From Nomia melanderi (taxonomy: Eukaryota; Arthropoda; Insecta; Hymenoptera; Halictidae), in the NCBI RefSeq assembly GCF_051020985.1, contig NC_135003.1, positions 5,542,001-5,606,000 on the forward strand: a stretch of DNA of 64,000 nt, written 5' to 3'. Below are positions 62,591 through 64,000 of this stretch, in pieces. The notes beneath the pieces are model-generated. The model saw only the letters and a program-made list of their open reading frames with translations, was not told where the DNA came from and made no database searches. The translations under genes and the position numbers were made by a program. The number at the start of each line of letters is the position of its first letter. The stretch's first letter is position 1.

Positions 62591-62990
62591 GAGTATCAAG
62601 CGAAAGAGAAGTTAACAGTAATTTTAATATTTACTGTTATTTTATTTAAACTGAACGAATTGTAACTTATAAGATTCTATTGAATAAGTCTGAAAGTTGT
62701 ATCGCTTACCTGCAATTTGAATTGTTCGATTAGTTTATGGCTATTCATTAATAAAAAGCTAGGTAAAATTAACAATTATTTCACAGAACACCTGTGAAAA
62801 CATATTTATATTCTATAGACTCACATAAAAATACTATAATATATCAGCTACGTTCAAACCTCCTTCTATATCATCATTAAAATTAAACATCTACAATAAA
62901 TTCCGTCTACCATAATCTACTCAAAAAACTCAAACTAGTAGCATATCATACCGAAACAGATAACGATTTTGCAATAACATAATACTCTTG
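62591..62990. other. AT-rich spacer
   Basis: Nothing seen. Confidence 0.4.
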
Positions 62991-63930
62991 TAACTCCATT
63001 CAAACCGAAAGCAAAGAAAGGGAAGCATCAAAGAGTCCTGTCATTTAGAATGATCCGCGATAACATCTCAACACCAGTGCTAGTCGTACTGACGCGTTCC
63101 TCGCTGACCACTCCGAAGGGATGGTCGAGGAAGCAACCCCAGGCACAAAGGAAAGGGGGCAAAGACCGAAAAACCGGTAAGGCCCGTGCCCCAAATTTCG
63201 CTCGATCGACTCCGTAGTTTCCAAGTGAAGTGTCCGAGGTCCCGAACAAAAAAAAAGGTTACAAGACGCGGTGGACGATGACCCTTCCAAGAGGTCATCC
63301 GGAAGGGTCACTGATGTCCGACCAATGACCCAGCCCCGCCCTGACACTCCCGTGTACAATTATAAATGTATTAAAACCATCCCCTTACAAGGTAATATTT
63401 AAATCGGCGGCGATGGTTTAAAGGACGAGCTGGCCACGGCTCCTCGAGAGGGTTGTTTCGGAAGTGTGCTGCCGACCTGTTTTCGCCGCGCGAGTGTTGG
63501 TGTACCTCGGCCCGGTAGCCTCGATTTTATTGCGTGTATTTTGCGTTATAAATTCACTGACCGTCTTCGCGCAACCCCTTCCGAGGCGACCGGCTGAAAG
63601 AACTTCCGGGCTGGCTTTCTAAAGGAAGAATGCGCGCGAGGTTCGAGCGACGCGGGTGATTTGCATGGGACGAATTTTTCCGCGGCCAGCGAATCAGGAC
63701 ACCGGGTGCTGTCTGGGTAAAAGGAAACCTTCCTTTCGCAGGCGAATTGTTTGTAACGGGGATCGAAGTTCGTTGAGTCAGTTAGGTACGTTTATTTGCG
63801 CGTTTTTTACGGCCACGGTGTATGCGTGTCTGCTGGATGGTAACGTTTTCGGTTTGAAAGTTCACGAGAAGATAAGAAGGCGTATTAACCCGTTGTTCTG
63901 TGATTTCTTTCGCAACTGTGCTTGATAAAA
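62991..63930. promoter_or_regulatory. GC island 29 with tight GGTCA cluster and POU octamer
   Basis: Four GGTCA/TGACC words fall within 52 bp (63279, 63293, 63306 and 63326). The POU octamer ATTTGCAT is at 63659-63666. Caudal/Abd-B-like words (ATTTTATTG, TTATAAATT) lie at about 63524-63555. Three overlapping minus-strand frames (63028-63359) are unrecognised. A candidate enhancer or promoter. Confidence 0.4.
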
Positions 63931-64000
63931 CTAGTTTATTATTAATAATTTAGTGAGGAGGAAAGAATTTGATACTTGTTTTATGTCTATGTTTATTGTG
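63931..64000. other. AT-rich end of window
   Basis: Too short to interpret. Confidence 0.3.

Noticed and set aside
1..64000. Known microRNAs, tRNAs, rRNAs, snRNAs and CRISPR arrays
   Set aside because: Scanned by eye for familiar seeds, promoter words and repeat-spacer patterns; none found. A computed covariance-model search would be decisive.

Overview
The window looks like non-coding DNA from an arthropod nuclear genome, most likely a bee or other hymenopteran. That taxon is an inference from three things: the strongly AT-rich background, about 30 compact CpG-containing GC-richer islands, and short TTAA-flanked and other non-autonomous DNA transposons. Nothing bacterial or plasmid-like is visible: no operons, ribosome binding sites, rRNA, tRNA or CRISPR array. 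I recognised no complete protein-coding gene. The window is either intergenic or inside a very long intron.

Layout: AT-rich spacers of roughly 0.3-4 kb alternate with islands of 0.2-1.5 kb. The open frames in the islands occur on several frames and both strands at once, which fits stop-codon scarcity in GC-rich DNA better than genes. Many islands hold dense transcription-factor-like words: POU octamers, CACGTG E-boxes, full CRE palindromes, T-box-like and TCF-like palindromes, homeodomain cores, and strong clusters of the nuclear-receptor half-site GGTCA/TGACC. They read best as candidate enhancers, promoters or conserved non-coding elements around a developmental or neural gene lying outside the window.

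Mobile and repeated DNA: a TTAA-flanked MITE at 2.4-2.7 kb that appears to have landed in a 31-bp minisatellite; a 33-bp-TIR MITE at 9.7-9.9 kb; two different DNA-transposon remnants side by side at 12.8-13.7 kb; a roughly 400-bp imperfect fold-back at 18.4-18.8 kb; a GC-rich foreign-looking block at 19.4-20.05 kb; a perfect 108-bp inverted repeat at 54.2-54.4 kb; a diverged tandem array with a roughly 250-bp unit at 59.2-60.0 kb; and smaller local duplications.

The most gene-like part is 44.9-48.1 kb. Three plus-strand open segments there share short in-register amino-acid matches, and one has a good splice acceptor. They may be diverged paralogous exons, or a family of GGTCA-rich non-coding elements. 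I could not decide between these by eye.
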